Source: Furfurilactobacillus siliginis
Lineage (GTDB): Bacteria; Bacillota; Bacilli; Lactobacillales; Lactobacillaceae
Assembly (NCBI RefSeq): GCF_001437435.1
Contig: NZ_JQCB01000001.1
Span: forward strand, 184,102 to 248,101
Reading direction: 5' to 3'
Length of the DNA: 64,000 nt
This document shows positions 40,498-48,798 of the stretch, piece by piece (the stretch's first letter is position 1; every line of letters begins with the position of its first letter). The notes below the pieces were generated by a model. It was given only the letters and a program-made list of their open reading frames with translations. It was not told the origin of the DNA and searched no databases. A program made the position numbers and the translations under genes.

Positions 40498-42431
40498 CGC
40501 GTTGGTTGATAAGTAATGTGGGCCGCATGTGGCACTTGGTCCCAATCTACTGGATAACCAGCACCATGCGCACAAAAAACTGAATCGGGGGTATTATCCA
40601 GATCACGCTTAGGTTGATACTGTTGTTCAGCAATAACCGCCGCTGCATTATGACAGGGGCGATAGCCATCCACAATACACTCAAGTTGTCCGGTTCCGTG
40701 CGTATACGTCTGCACGATCCGGGCATATTCTTGCATTTCACTAACTGGTGCTGTGCCTTCGAGTCGCGCGTTTGTTCCAACGGTTAATGGTGTGGCAAAG
40801 GTCCCACTCATCCGTTGAATATCGTTCATCGCCCGCCCAACATTAGCTTGCGGTACTGTTAACTGAAATTGATACCACGGCTCTAGCAGCTGTGTATTAT
40901 CAGTTTGTGCAAGCATCATCAAGCCTTGACGAACCGCACGCCACGTTGCTTCGCGAAAATCACCACCCACAGAGTGAACAGTACTGGCACGCCCATTAAT
41001 CAGTGTCAGTTTCACATCTGTCAATGGCGCACCAATCAACACACCAAGGTGCTCTTTGGCTGTTAGGCTCGTCACGACCTGATGTTGCCAGTTAGCTCCT
41101 AACACATCCACTGAACAATCAGTGGCAATGGTCACCCCACTGCCTGGTGCAGCTGGTTCCAGTAGTAAATGCACCTCAGCATAATGTCGTAGCGGCTCAA
41201 AATGGCCGACGCCTTCGATTGGCTGCGTAATTGTTTCACGATATAGAATACTGCCTTCGCCAAACGTCACAGCAAGCTCAAAGCGAGTTCTCAACTGCTC
41301 TTGCAACACTTCTAACTGAATTGGCCCCATAATTTGAACCCGAATTTCCTGCACCTGTTCAGACCAGGTGACATGAAGTTGCGGATCTTCGTCTTCCAAT
41401 TGACGTAATGCCGCTAGTACAACGTGCACGTCCTGTCCATCAAGGTTCACAGCATAGTTCAAGGCTGGTTGCAGCAATGGTGATTGACTGTCTTTGACTA
41501 TACCAAGTCCTTGACCAGGATATGTATCCGTCAAGCCAAGAACGACGCCTACCTCTCCGGCACGTAAGGCTGGCACCATGGTTGCCTTCCCACCGTTATA
41601 AACACGCAACTGGTTCGCTTTTTGCTCTGGCAACACCATCGCCTTTGTTTGCAACGTTCCACCGGTAACGCGAACCCAGGTCAGACGTTCACCCTTTTCA
41701 TCATGCGAAATTTTAAAGACTCGTGCGCCAAAATCCGGTTCCAGCTCTGCAGCAATCGTCCACCGTGCTAGCCCAGCTAATAGTGGTTCAACACCCGTCA
41801 TTTTTAATCCTGAACCAAAGTAGCAAGGAAACACTTTGCGCTGCTGAATCAAGGTCTGGATGGTTGCCTCTGGTAAGACACCATTCTCCAGATAATCACC
41901 AAGGATCGTTTCATCCTGTAGCGCAATTGTTTCTGCCAGATCATCTGGTATCTCAGACGCCCAATCAAATGGCACACAGCCAGCACTTAATGTTGCCTGT
42001 AACTGTGCAACGACTGCTTCACGATCCGCACCAATGGCATCCATTTTATTCACAAAAATAAACGTTGGTACATGATAACGATCCAGTAACCGCCAAATTG
42101 TCTGTGTGTACCCTTGCACGCCATCAGTGGCCGACACCACCAAAATAGCGTAATCCAACACGGGTAAAATTTGCTCCGTTTGGGCAGCAAAATCCACGTG
42201 TCCGGGAGAATCTAACAACGTCAGTGAAAGGTCTTGATACGTTAAGTTGGCTTGATGTGAAAAGATCGTAATCCCACGTTGTTTTTCCAAATCATCTGGA
42301 TCTAAGAACGCATCCCCGTTATCCACTCGACCTAAAGTCTTCACCGTACCGGTTTGGTATAACATAGCCTCTGATAAAGTTGTTTTTCCTGCATCAACGT
42401 GTGCCAGCACGCCAGCGACAATGTGTTTCAC
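40494..42431 (-). CDS. Translational GTPase of the Tet(M)/EF-G-like ribosomal-protection group
   Basis: A 645-residue EF-G-like GTPase of the length of Tet(M)-type proteins. G1 is AHVDAGKTT, G2 GITI, G3 LDSPGHVDF (Ser in place of the usual Thr) and G4 NKMD. The C-terminal domain ends with SVFCAHGAGYPVDWDQVP, a typical family tail. Chromosomal relatives in lactobacilli are annotated as translation factor GTPases and are not shown to confer tetracycline resistance. No tet leader peptide or mobile-element hallmark is present. Single gene. Confidence 0.9.
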   Translation of the reverse strand: MKHIVAGVLAHVDAGKTTLSEAMLYQTGTVKTLGRVDNGDAFLDPDDLEKQRGITIFSHQANLTYQDLSLTLLDSPGHVDFAAQTEQILPVLDYAILVVSATDGVQGYTQTIWRLLDRYHVPTFIFVNKMDAIGADREAVVAQLQATLSAGCVPFDWASEIPDDLAETIALQDETILGDYLENGVLPEATIQTLIQQRKVFPCYFGSGLKMTGVEPLLAGLARWTIAAELEPDFGARVFKISHDEKGERLTWVRVTGGTLQTKAMVLPEQKANQLRVYNGGKATMVPALRAGEVGVVLGLTDTYPGQGLGIVKDSQSPLLQPALNYAVNLDGQDVHVVLAALRQLEDEDPQLHVTWSEQVQEIRVQIMGPIQLEVLQEQLRTRFELAVTFGEGSILYRETITQPIEGVGHFEPLRHYAEVHLLLEPAAPGSGVTIATDCSVDVLGANWQHQVVTSLTAKEHLGVLIGAPLTDVKLTLINGRASTVHSVGGDFREATWRAVRQGLMMLAQTDNTQLLEPWYQFQLTVPQANVGRAMNDIQRMSGTFATPLTVGTNARLEGTAPVSEMQEYARIVQTYTHGTGQLECIVDGYRPCHNAAAVIAEQQYQPKRDLDNTPDSVFCAHGAGYPVDWDQVPHAAHITYQPTR

Positions 42432-42485
42432 AATTCTGCCTCATTTTTTCGTTATTAATGTATCTATCTTACCATGTGCACGAAC

Positions 42486-42516
42486 TAAATAAGGATCACC
42501 TCAACTGAGGCGACCC
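42486..42516 (-). terminator. Terminator after proline iminopeptidase
   Basis: Imperfect stem GGGTCGCCTC with GAGGTGATCC around AGTT, followed by TTATTT on the minus strand. Confidence 0.55.
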
Positions 42517-42523
42517 TAGTTCA

Positions 42524-43402
42524 CTAATCATTTTCAGTTAGCCAATGATCCAGCACGGAAATAAATTCATCATGTTGATCCAAAAGTGCCAAGTGGCGAC
42601 TATTCGCGAACAAATGCCATTTGGAACCAGGAATATGATCATGAACAGATTTCGCAATCAATGGCGTACACAAATCATCTGTCCCATTAGTAACCAACAC
42701 CGGTACGTGAATCTTGTGCAAGTCATCTGTTAATTCAAAGTCACTGATTGACCCATTTTCCGTAAATTCATTGGGTCCTTCAGCAATCAAGCTAGCCCGC
42801 TTTCCGTTCGTTGGCCGGCGCAGCGGTTCTGGTGAATTTTCATCCGGATCATCCCAGCAATAGCGCTCCATGTAGCGGTCGTTAGCAGCTAAATACTTTG
42901 GCCCTGAAAAATCACCGGTTCGTTCTGCCTCAGCAATGGCTTCACGATCCTCATAGCTCAAATATGAAATCAATCGATGTTGTTCCTGCGTCCATAACTT
43001 AATCGACGCCGGCGAACCATCAATCATGACACTTTTCACGCCTGTTTGATCATAATGCGTCAGGTATAACATTTCGAGCATGCCACCCCATGATTGGCCT
43101 AGCATATGCACTTGATCTAAGTGGAGATATTGCCGCAATGCCACGAGCTCCTCAGCCCATGTTTCTTTTACATAAACGGATTCATCTTCAGGTAAAGATG
43201 ACTTTCCACAGCCAACTTGATCGTACATAATCAGCTGCCGACCAGTCTTCGCATAGTCATCTAATAATTCAAAGTAGTTATGTGAAGAACCAGGACCACC
43301 ATGTAGTAATAATAGTGGTGCCTTATCTGGGTTCGGTTCGCCCACGATCCGATAGTACGTCTTATAGCCGCGAAATGGCATATAGCCTTCTTCGATTTTC
43401 AT
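42524..43402 (-). CDS. pip: Proline iminopeptidase / alpha-beta hydrolase (S33)
   Basis: A 292-residue cytosolic peptidase that releases N-terminal proline. The oxyanion HGGPGSSHNY near residue 34 and nucleophile GQSWGG near residue 104 are the S33 signatures; the acid is in NGTDDLCTP and the His in NSRHLALLD near residue 268. The helical cap contains the SYEDREAIAEAERTGDF region seen in lactobacillal PepI. The ATG overlaps the GNAT gene by 4 bp, so both are translated together. Confidence 0.92.
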   Translation of the reverse strand: MKIEEGYMPFRGYKTYYRIVGEPNPDKAPLLLLHGGPGSSHNYFELLDDYAKTGRQLIMYDQVGCGKSSLPEDESVYVKETWAEELVALRQYLHLDQVHMLGQSWGGMLEMLYLTHYDQTGVKSVMIDGSPASIKLWTQEQHRLISYLSYEDREAIAEAERTGDFSGPKYLAANDRYMERYCWDDPDENSPEPLRRPTNGKRASLIAEGPNEFTENGSISDFELTDDLHKIHVPVLVTNGTDDLCTPLIAKSVHDHIPGSKWHLFANSRHLALLDQHDEFISVLDHWLTEND

Positions 43403-43854
43403 ACGTTACTTCTTTCTTGAGCTTTGTGCCAGCTCATTGTTAGTTCATCAACATCATTGTCTTCGTCACGGCCACGTTTGGCAATGGTAAAACCATGATG
43501 TTGATAAAATTTAACGGCGCGCGTATTTGCTTCATATACGGACAATGTGAGCTCATCGTAATCTGCTTGAACAGCGGATAATAGCTGACCGCCAATGCCG
43601 TTTCCTTGCATCTTGGCGTCGATAAACACGCCAGCAATATAATTATCCTGCAGGCCACAAAAGCCGTTGATACCGTTTGTGTCACGCGATACATACACAG
43701 TTGCCGTTTCGATCAAATGCCGCACAAGTGATGCATTTTCGCGCCAGTAGCTTTCCGACACATAGGCACCATGCGCACGAATATTTTCGTTTAGCCAGAT
43801 ATGCATGATCTGGTCTAATTCTGGCTTTTTCATCATTTTAAGCATAGTAATCAT
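43399..43854 (-). CDS. GNAT family N-acetyltransferase
   Basis: A 151-residue acetyltransferase. The acetyl-CoA binding motif is QGNGIGGQLL near residue 85, preceded by strand IAGVFIDAKM and followed by YEANTRAVKFYQHHGF. The substrate cannot be read; relatives acetylate protein or small-molecule amines. The ATG has AGGAT seven bases upstream. First gene of a two-gene operon with pip. Confidence 0.88.
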   Translation of the reverse strand: MITMLKMMKKPELDQIMHIWLNENIRAHGAYVSESYWRENASLVRHLIETATVYVSRDTNGINGFCGLQDNYIAGVFIDAKMQGNGIGGQLLSAVQADYDELTLSVYEANTRAVKFYQHHGFTIAKRGRDEDNDVDELTMSWHKAQERSNV

Positions 43855-43939
43855 TTACTTTATCCTCGCTAAAAACCGATACAGAAACATAGTCTTAAAT
43901 GTTACGATTATGATACTAACTATCTAAAGGATCTATAAA

Positions 43940-45160
43940 ATGCTAACACTAAAGGATTACTTAATTCATGTTTTAGAAAATTATCTGATGGAAAGTAAGA
44001 CACCACATCGTAATAACTCACTTGCAAAGTACATTTCTACTGAAATTCATACAGTCATTCCTACTTCTATATTTCCCACTACCAGGTATCTAACTAAGGC
44101 ATCCTCTGGACAGGGGAACTGGGCAACAATTCCTTGGGTTGGTATTTTTGATAAAAAAATTTCAACTTCAGCTGAAGGCGGTTACGACATCGTGTATCTA
44201 TTTAAAAGCGATTATAGTGGCGTTTATCTATCGTTAAACCAAGGATACACATACTTCAAAGAAAATTTTCCAGCCGAAACTCGAGATAAAAACATTATTT
44301 TAACTAGTACTTACTGGCAGAACCAATTACAAGGCATAACTAGAGATGAAGATGAACATTTTACGTTTGATGAAATCAATTTGAATTTCCACCAAAAAAC
44401 AACTTTATTACCAAAAGGCTATGAACTGGGGAATATTTATAGTCGTTATTATAGTCTTGAGGAATTAAAAAGAATTTCAAGTGAACAACTATTTGCTGAT
44501 CTCGGTAAAATGAAGCTATTGCTTTCCGACATAAGTAACTCACTCCTATTTTCATATAATGAATTCAATGATTTCATAATTAATCACAACGATACTAACT
44601 CGCTAAAACAGCAGATTGACGACGAGTCCTCTATTTATAGTACTGACGAGCTCGGAACCCAGTATGATATTCCTACCGGGTTATCTCTTCCCAAGAATGA
44701 ATCATCTTCCACGCATTACACTCATAAAAACTATGAGAAAAATCATCGCAAAAATGCAAAGTTAGGACTTTTTGCCGAAAAATTAGTTTTAAAGAAAGAG
44801 CGTTCACTGCTAAATTCAATTCCTGAATTAAAACATCTGTCTAACAAGATAGAACACACCTCCGTTAAAATTGGAGATGGAACTGGTTATGACATTAAAT
44901 CATATCGTCTCATTAATAATAGGCCCTCAGAATACTTCATTGAGGTTAAAGCAACTTCGGATACAATAAATACTCCATTTTATATGTCGAAAAATGAAAT
45001 AAATGTCGCAGCAAACACGAAAAATAAATATGCTATTTTTCGTGTTTTTAAAGACTTTCAAGGAAAATGGGCTTATTACGTAATTGATGGCCCTTTTGTT
45101 GGTAGTTCTAAAATTGCTTATATCCCTACTCAGTATAAAGTCGTGCCAAAAGACATTTAA
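43940..45160 (+). CDS. Type IV restriction-like protein: MrcB_N (DUF3578) plus DUF3883 nuclease-like domain
   Basis: A 406-residue two-domain protein. Residues about 25-180 match the MrcB N-terminal domain (SSGQGNWATIPWVGIFD, then YLSLNQGYTYFKE), used by McrB-like proteins to read modified DNA. Residues about 265-385 match DUF3883, with a PD-(D/E)xK-like pattern: GTGYDIKSY (Asp) and YFIEVKAT (Glu-Val-Lys). There is no AAA+ GTPase domain, so it differs from McrBC. The likely role is cleavage of modified invading DNA (inference). AT-rich with codon use unlike its neighbours; single gene with its own AAAGGA site, so probably acquired. Confidence 0.82.
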   Translation: MLTLKDYLIHVLENYLMESKTPHRNNSLAKYISTEIHTVIPTSIFPTTRYLTKASSGQGNWATIPWVGIFDKKISTSAEGGYDIVYLFKSDYSGVYLSLNQGYTYFKENFPAETRDKNIILTSTYWQNQLQGITRDEDEHFTFDEINLNFHQKTTLLPKGYELGNIYSRYYSLEELKRISSEQLFADLGKMKLLLSDISNSLLFSYNEFNDFIINHNDTNSLKQQIDDESSIYSTDELGTQYDIPTGLSLPKNESSSTHYTHKNYEKNHRKNAKLGLFAEKLVLKKERSLLNSIPELKHLSNKIEHTSVKIGDGTGYDIKSYRLINNRPSEYFIEVKATSDTINTPFYMSKNEINVAANTKNKYAIFRVFKDFQGKWAYYVIDGPFVGSSKIAYIPTQYKVVPKDI

Positions 45161-45164
45161 TAGT

Positions 45165-45728
45165 TTAATTATCCAATTCCTCATCAGCACGTTTTTCCAT
45201 CATTGCCGCTAATTTCAGTGTTGTGTTTCGATTACGGATGCTCACCTCTGGGTAAAATGGTTCGTTTAACATCTTTGCATATAATGCACGTGAGTAATGC
45301 ACCTTTGATGGTGAGCTCCAAAAGATTACATGCGCTGTCACAAACACTTGGTCATACTCTTCCGTTACTTTATCCAAGATCAACTGATCAAACTCAGTCT
45401 GGTAGCCGTGCAGCTTAAACAGCGCGTTATGCCGCCAATCTTCACGTTCACCCCACCAAATTGGTGCGGCCACAATCAACTCAGCAATATCGCCTTGCGA
45501 CAGTAACGTAAACGGAATTGACCAATCGTACTCCTGAAGTAAAATACGTTCGACTAATGCTTCTACTTCACTGACTGGAGCATCACTAGCAAATAGTAAA
45601 TTACCACTGTTGATATAACTGGCAACATTCGTAAACCCAGCTTGTTCCAATTGTGCACGCAATTCCGCCATCGGCACACGATGGTTTCCACCAACATTTA
45701 CGCCGCGCAATAATAGTAAATAGTCCAT
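45165..45728 (-). CDS. DUF1697 family protein
   Basis: A 187-residue soluble protein of family DUF1697, recognised by the N-terminal LLLRGVNVGGNHRVPMAELR and the SYINSGNLLFAS block near residue 38. Function is unknown; members are widespread single genes in Firmicutes and Actinobacteria. It is convergent with the restriction-like gene, with only 4 bp between their stop codons and no clear terminator. Confidence 0.88.
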   Translation of the reverse strand: MDYLLLLRGVNVGGNHRVPMAELRAQLEQAGFTNVASYINSGNLLFASDAPVSEVEALVERILLQEYDWSIPFTLLSQGDIAELIVAAPIWWGEREDWRHNALFKLHGYQTEFDQLILDKVTEEYDQVFVTAHVIFWSSPSKVHYSRALYAKMLNEPFYPEVSIRNRNTTLKLAAMMEKRADEELDN

Positions 45729-45911
45729 GACGTACTCCTTATTAGCTTTACTTACAATAATACGATAGTTTTCCGTTCCATATTCGATCCATAAGCCATT
45801 ATCATCAACAATTTACCGACTACTTTCGTCCTCTCTGGAATCATAGGTTCGTTAAGCAGTATAATATTTACTTGATATCACGCTAAATAACGCCTCAATT
45901 AGGAGTAATTC

Positions 45912-47081
45912 ATGAACGAAATTTTAAAGGAACAATTCTTCGTCGATGACCTGGCTGACGATCAAAAACACGTCATCACCAGCATCAACGACTATATCAA
46001 GAAAGGCCTCACTGGCAAGCAAGCTTCTGTTGCCATCATTCAAGGCGCCGCTGGAACTGGGAAATCGGTCGTATTGATGGAATTGGTTCGCCAATACATG
46101 ACAGACAAGCATTATCAAACAGCAATGGTCGTAAATCATCCAGAACTTTACAAAGCTTATCAAGACTTGGCTGAATCGATTCCTAACATGAATCCAAATG
46201 CGATTCGCCGCCCAACTGCCTTGATTAACTACGCGCAGAAAAACAATAAGCAGTACGACATTATCTTTGTCGATGAAGCACACTTACTATATTCCAAGTC
46301 AGAACCCTACGCGCATTACCGTGGGAATAACCAATTGACTGATTTAATGAACTTGGCCAAAGTTGTTGTCGTCGTTTATGATTTCGACCAAGTCTTCCAG
46401 TCAAAGATGTACTGGGATAAGGACTTACTCTTCAAAACGATCGGTGAACATCCCTACAAACAGTTTGACATGAACTTCCAGTACCGCATGGTAGCTAGTG
46501 ACGAACAAGTTGCGTGGATGGACGATTTGAGCGAAGAAAAACCGATAAGGCCATTCCCAGACAACAGTGACTTTAAGTTTCAAGTTTTTGATACTGCTGG
46601 TGAACTGTTTGAAAACATCAAGAAGCGCAACAAAGAAGTCGGTATGAGTCGGGTCGTTGCCACTTCAGGTTTCCCTCGCATCGACGGTCGTCATAACGTC
46701 GAAATGGATTCCTTCAGTCTGCCATGGGATGAATGGGATCCCCAACGAACGCACTGGGCCAAACGTGAAGGTTCCATCACGCAAGTTGGAACCATTTATA
46801 CCCTGCAAGGCTTTGATTTGAACTATGTTGGCATGATCATCGGACCATCATTTGGTTATGATGCGAAAACTGACACAATGACGATCATCCCTGAAAAGTA
46901 TTCGCATAAAGAAGTATTCAAGAAACGGAAAGACATGACGTTTACGCGAGATGAATACAAAAAGTTCATCGCTAACGTGCTAAATGTGTTGATGAAACGC
47001 GGGAAGTACGGTCTGTACTTGACCGCCTATGATGACGCATTGCGTCAGCGATTAGTAGAACTGTATAAGAACGGCAAATAA
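45912..47081 (+). CDS. DUF2075 helicase-like ATPase
   Basis: A 389-residue superfamily 1-like NTPase of family DUF2075 (Schlafen group 3-type helicase domain). Walker A is QGAAGTGKS near residue 45 and Walker B IIFVDEAHLL near residue 117. Later helicase motifs include FQYRM near 195 and TLQGFDLNYVGMIIGP near 298. Many members carry an N-terminal GIY-YIG nuclease, but this one does not. DNA/RNA remodelling is likely, and defence or stress roles are possible but unproven. The ATG has AGGAG; a strong terminator follows. Confidence 0.85.
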   Translation: MNEILKEQFFVDDLADDQKHVITSINDYIKKGLTGKQASVAIIQGAAGTGKSVVLMELVRQYMTDKHYQTAMVVNHPELYKAYQDLAESIPNMNPNAIRRPTALINYAQKNNKQYDIIFVDEAHLLYSKSEPYAHYRGNNQLTDLMNLAKVVVVVYDFDQVFQSKMYWDKDLLFKTIGEHPYKQFDMNFQYRMVASDEQVAWMDDLSEEKPIRPFPDNSDFKFQVFDTAGELFENIKKRNKEVGMSRVVATSGFPRIDGRHNVEMDSFSLPWDEWDPQRTHWAKREGSITQVGTIYTLQGFDLNYVGMIIGPSFGYDAKTDTMTIIPEKYSHKEVFKKRKDMTFTRDEYKKFIANVLNVLMKRGKYGLYLTAYDDALRQRLVELYKNGK

Positions 47082-47082
47082 A

Positions 47083-47128
47083 AAAATGGCGGTAGCGAGA
47101 ATTTGTTTTCTCGCTACCGCCATTTTTA
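47083..47128 (+). terminator. Terminator after the DUF2075 gene
   Basis: AAAAATGGCGGTAGCGAGAA pairs with TTCTCGCTACCGCCATTTTT. Symmetrical A and T tails mean it can also act for the convergent gene at 47139. Confidence 0.95.
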
Positions 47129-47138
47129 TGCTATTCAA

Positions 47139-47459
47139 CTAATAAGGACCGTCTCCAACGGATGTGATTTCACAATTTTTAAGCAGCACTATGCCACTGG
47201 TGAAGCCTCTCAGCTCACCGGTTACAACGACATCTTTACCCACTTGAACATCTTTATATTCTGGATCATTGAGCACAGCTAATGTATTCGTGTCATGGTT
47301 TTGCGTAGGTCCAAACTCAATCGATGGCAAACCAAACATATCTGGTCCCACATAGGTTGTAATGCCCTCAAGCACTATCATATCACCATAGTTTTCCTGT
47401 GGATCTGAGCCATTAATATAAGAACCATACAAGTCTTCACTAGAAATAACGTTATCCAA
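47139..47459 (-). CDS. OB-fold (tRNA_anti-like) hypothetical protein
   Basis: A 106-residue soluble protein that reads as one OB-fold: strands around DMIVLEGITTYVG, FGLPSIEFG, VGKDVVVTGELRGF and IVLLKNCEI. This is the pattern of the tRNA_anti-like domain found in small bacterial lipoproteins and stress proteins. There is no signal peptide, so it is cytosolic. The start is a TTG at 47459 with AAAGGGTG upstream; no ATG is available. Binding partner unknown. Confidence 0.65.
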   Translation of the reverse strand: MDNVISSEDLYGSYINGSDPQENYGDMIVLEGITTYVGPDMFGLPSIEFGPTQNHDTNTLAVLNDPEYKDVQVGKDVVVTGELRGFTSGIVLLKNCEITSVGDGPY

Positions 47460-47566
47460 ACAATCGCACCCTTTCTTGATTGAGATTGAGGCGATTATAA
47501 TCTGGAAAAAATAATTTTTCTAATGAAAGGTGTTGCTAATTTAGCGCGTTATAGCTGTAAACCGCA

Positions 47567-48046
47567 TCACTTATGATACGGACTCCCATTATTAATCATA
47601 AACGCCCGATAAACCTGCTCCGTCAATACTAACCGCATCAACTGATGAGGCAACGTAAACCGTCCAAACGAAATCTGTGTGTCCGCCCGCTTCAACACAG
47701 ACGGTGTCAGACCCAATGACCCACCAATGATAAACGTGACGTCAGAATGCCCATACGTACCCAAATCAGCAATTTCCTTGGCGAACTGCTCGGAGGTACG
47801 CTCCTTGCCTAGAATAGCTAACGCATAGACGTATTCCTTGTCCTTCACGTGATCCAGAATGCGTTCGCCTTCTTTAGCCATAACCGTATCCATCTCGGCC
47901 TGACTCAGTGATTCAGGGGCCTTTTCATCTGGTACTTCGACGATTTCAAACTTACAAAACTTAGATAAACGCTTGGCATATTCTTCAATACCTTGTTTAA
48001 AATACTTTTCTTTTAATTTGCCTACACCGATGATTTTAATATTCAC
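47567..48046 (-). CDS. rlmH: 23S rRNA (pseudouridine1915-N3) methyltransferase
   Basis: Knotted SPOUT methyltransferase that modifies helix 69 of 23S rRNA in the 70S ribosome. The 159-residue protein starts [15 protein letters not shown] and has the cofactor-binding [13 protein letters not shown] near residue 104 and the C-terminal [17 protein letters not shown]. It starts with GTG behind a perfect GGAGG. It is the usual neighbour of htrA near the origin in Firmicutes; here a 750-bp DnaA-box region lies between them. Confidence 0.97.
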   Translation of the reverse strand: MNIKIIGVGKLKEKYFKQGIEEYAKRLSKFCKFEIVEVPDEKAPESLSQAEMDTVMAKEGERILDHVKDKEYVYALAILGKERTSEQFAKEIADLGTYGHSDVTFIIGGSLGLTPSVLKRADTQISFGRFTLPHQLMRLVLTEQVYRAFMINNGSPYHK

Positions 48047-48188
48047 GTTTTTCCTCCAGGTGGGCTGGTTTTACACACAACGCACCCACGATAGTTGCTT
48101 TTTACTAGTGTACCGCCGTTTATTCACCCAGGAAACGTCAATTTCCTAAAACCCGGATAACACCACCAATTTTTTGGATGCATAAAAG

Positions 48189-48406
48189 TTATCCACAGTT
48201 ATCCACAGCCCCATCTTTACCGAACACACTTCTGTAAACCATTGGTACAAAAGGATTTCAAAACCGAACAAACTAAATAACCGTTAGTTATCCACACCGT
48301 TTTTTTGTCTTGTGGATAACTTTTCCCCCTGTGGTGAAAGATTGATTTTTCGGGATTTGTCGAATGTTTAACGCTTTTTCCACAGTTATCCACAGGCTTA
48401 TCCACA
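48189..48406. promoter_or_regulatory. DnaA-box cluster between rlmH and htrA
   Basis: Six perfect TTATCCACA boxes: 48189-48197, 48199-48207, 48288-48296, 48311-48319 (reverse), 48386-48394 and 48398-48406, plus a one-mismatch box TTTTCCACA at 48376-48384. The first pair is spaced 10 bp, one helical turn. AT-rich sequence with several CCGAAC/GTTCGG hexamers follows to about 48540. The rest of the 48047-48754 gap holds no supported gene. This is a DnaA-binding locus, either part of an origin or a titration/regulatory cluster. Confidence 0.88.
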
Positions 48407-48754
48407 GCTGTGCAAAACAAATTCATTGTTGCTTTTTTGTTCCCGAACCACTTTAAATTTTCGGTTTTATTTTGTTCGGCTTTTAAATTATTTTCATGTA
48501 GCAACATGTTAAATCGACGTTTCTGTTCGTTTTTTTATTCGGATTTATAATCCAGTCACCAGCTAACTAAACGAATACCCCCGTGATTTGTTTACACACA
48601 CCAGTACATTGCGCATTCATCTGTTTGTATATTATTTTTACATAGTGCATATTATTGAATCAAAAACATAACGTTCTGATGTGTTACCACACATTCCGTT
48701 ATGTTTTAACTGCTTGTATAGCGCAGACACTTCAACATTTCCTGGGAAATGAAC

Positions 48755-48790
48755 AAAAAAAACACGCTCATTTTTAACTGAGCGTGTTTT
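48755..48790 (-). terminator. Terminator after htrA
   Basis: Minus-strand stem CACGCTCA with TGAGCGTG followed by eight T residues. Confidence 0.92.
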
Positions 48791-48798
48791 TCAAACTA

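Noticed and set aside
48217-48507. 96-residue minus-strand ORF across the DnaA-box region
   Set aside because: It reads through six DnaA boxes, has no ribosome binding site and a random-looking, Lys/Cys-rich composition. The region is better explained as a DnaA-binding locus.
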